5,667 nucleotides of DNA from Cyanobacteria bacterium T3Sed10_376R1m (GTDB lineage: Bacteria > Cyanobacteriota > Cyanobacteriia > Cyanobacteriales > Cyanobacteriaceae): positions 1-5,667 of the forward strand of contig PXEJ01000149.1 in the NCBI GenBank assembly GCA_003566215.1. The letters are read 5' to 3'. Made by a program: the position numbers and the translations under genes. The notes under the pieces were generated by a model. That model was not told the origin of the DNA and did not search any database. It was given only the letters and a program-made list of their open reading frames with translations. Of this stretch, positions 4,740 to 5,667 are shown one piece after another. The stretch's first letter is position 1. Each line of letters opens with the position of its first letter.

Positions 4740-5667
4740 TTAATATTGTCATAAGTGCGATCGCACTTCCATTATTTTCAGGATTTTTAATTTATTTAAT
4801 TCCCAAAATTGCCCGTGTGTTAGCAATATTAACATTAATTATAACGGCAATATTTAGCTTAATTATTTTATTTAATAATGTAGATATTACCATTCAATTA
4901 TTAGATAACTTTGGGGTTAAATTATGGGTAAATAGCTTAAGTGGATACTTTATTTTAACTAACTCCTTAGTTACTGCCTCAGTAATTTTATATTGCCTAA
5001 ACAGTGATAAAAAAAGTTTTTTTTACACCCAAGCAATTATTCTTCATGGCAGTATGAATGCCATATTTATCTGTGCAGACTTTTTAAGTGTTTATGTCGC
5101 TTTAGAAGTTATTGGTATCTCTGCCTTTTTGTTAGTAGTTTATCCGAGGAGCGATCGCACTATTTGGGTCGGACTGCGCTATCTTTTTACTAGCAACATA
5201 TCCATGTTATTTTATCTTATAGGTACTATATTAGTTTACAAAAGTAATCACTCCTTTGCCTTTGAAGGATTAAATAACACCACCCCCGAAGCAGTCGCCT
5301 TAATTTTTTTAGGGTTACTCACCAAAGGAGGGATATTTGTCTCTGGATTATGGTTACCTTTAACCCATGCAGAATCAGAAAGCCCTGTTTCCGCCCTCTT
5401 GTCAGGGATAGTAGTGAAAGCTGGAATATTTCCCCTATTAAGATGTGCTATCTTGATGGATGACTTTTATCCCATAATTACCTCCTTAGGCATAGCTACC
5501 GCCTTTTTTGGGATATTTTACGCCCTTTTTTCCCAAGATACCAAGAGAATTTTAGCATCTAGTACCATTTCCCAATTAGGATGGATACTCGTTGCCCCAG
5601 AAGTGGGAGGATATTATGCCCTTGCCCACGGATTAGCGAAGGCGAATTTATTCATGGTAAGTGGAGT
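4736..5667 (+). CDS. mrpD: Mrp antiporter subunit D / NDH-1 NdhD-like (proton-translocating family, partial at 3' end)
   Basis: The frame opens at ATG 4736 and stays open for 310 codons to the window edge; complete relatives are about 480-500 residues. It is a multi-helix membrane protein of the MrpD/NuoM/NuoL family, which moves cations or protons. Family residues are in place: Glu124 in ALEVIGIS (the helix-5 glutamate), Lys197 in LLTKGGIFVSGLWLPLTHAE (helix-7 lysine), and SPVSALLSGIVVKAG with Lys228. DTKRILASSTISQLGW (268-283), typical before the broken helix, and HGLAKANLF with His298 and Lys302 follow. HAESESPVSALLSG suits Mrp-type members. It overlaps mrpC by ATGA with no independent ribosome-binding site, so translation is probably coupled. 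Cyanobacteria carry NdhD5/NdhD6-like genes in such operons, and this may be one of them. MrpD and that subgroup cannot be separated from the visible part alone. Confidence 0.85.
   Translation, partial: MINIVISAIALPLFSGFLIYLIPKIARVLAILTLIITAIFSLIILFNNVDITIQLLDNFGVKLWVNSLSGYFILTNSLVTASVILYCLNSDKKSFFYTQAIILHGSMNAIFICADFLSVYVALEVIGISAFLLVVYPRSDRTIWVGLRYLFTSNISMLFYLIGTILVYKSNHSFAFEGLNNTTPEAVALIFLGLLTKGGIFVSGLWLPLTHAESESPVSALLSGIVVKAGIFPLLRCAILMDDFYPIITSLGIATAFFGIFYALFSQDTKRILASSTISQLGWILVAPEVGGYYALAHGLAKANLFMVSG
4753..4768. repeat. HIP1 within a 16-base perfect palindrome at the mrpD start
   Basis: AAGTGCGATCGCACTT is perfectly self-complementary. The GCGATCGC core is at 4757-4764. It begins 17 bases after the A of the mrpD start codon and spans codons 6-11 (Ile-Ser-Ala-Ile-Ala-Leu). 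The four bases added on each side make it a longer palindrome than the usual HIP1 octamer. Confidence 0.9.
5151..5158. repeat. HIP1 octamer GCGATCGC
   Basis: An exact HIP1 copy inside the mrpD-like gene, in the codons for the loop after helix 5 (Arg138-Arg141 region). It is the third copy in the window. Confidence 0.95.

Noticed and set aside
1..5667. CRISPR array, tRNA or rRNA genes
   Set aside because: No regularly spaced direct repeats of CRISPR size and no tRNA-like or rRNA-like conserved segments were seen on either strand.

Overview
The window looks like chromosomal DNA from a low-GC cyanobacterium. Three copies of the octamer GCGATCGC (HIP1, the characteristic cyanobacterial palindrome) occur in 5.7 kb. 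The leftmost gene matches the cyanobacterial motility protein HmpF, and an Mrp/NDH-1-like operon begins at the right edge. Base composition and the AT-rich spacers would fit the Cyanobacterium/Geminocystis type of unicellular strain, but genus is an inference. No RNA gene, CRISPR array or intact mobile element is visible.

Layout. (1) 3-947, plus strand: the C-terminal part of a long coiled-coil protein, HmpF; its start lies left of the window. (2) 1050-2313, plus strand: a tight two-gene unit with a 7-base gap. It encodes a secreted, probably outer-membrane beta-barrel protein, then a lipoprotein with TolB-like beta-propeller repeats. Both are envelope proteins. (3) 2314-2581: a 268-base AT-rich non-coding spacer. 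It separates the convergent genes and starts with a sequence resembling an insertion-sequence end directly after the lipoprotein stop codon. (4) 2582-3898, minus strand: a lipoprotein substrate-binding protein of a sugar-type ABC transporter, with no permease or ATPase beside it. (5) 3899-3996: a 98-base divergent spacer with candidate overlapping promoters. (6) 3997-4197, plus strand: a 66-residue protein of unknown function. (7) 4198-4400: an AT-rich spacer holding a run of tandem 7-base units. (8) 4401-5667, plus strand: an MrpC (NuoK-like) gene overlapping by four bases (ATGA) an MrpD/NuoM-like gene that runs off the right edge.

Functionally the window is a mosaic of short transcription units rather than one system. 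HmpF belongs to type IV pilus motility. The barrel/propeller pair probably acts in the outer envelope. The binding protein captures a solute, probably a sugar. MrpC and MrpD are membrane subunits of a multi-subunit Na+/H+ antiporter of the Mrp type, which in cyanobacteria is linked to salt and pH homeostasis. I found no convincing sign of a wholly new system. The least explained items are the barrel/propeller pair, the 66-residue protein with its chain of ATGA-linked mini-ORFs, and the possible insertion-sequence scar.
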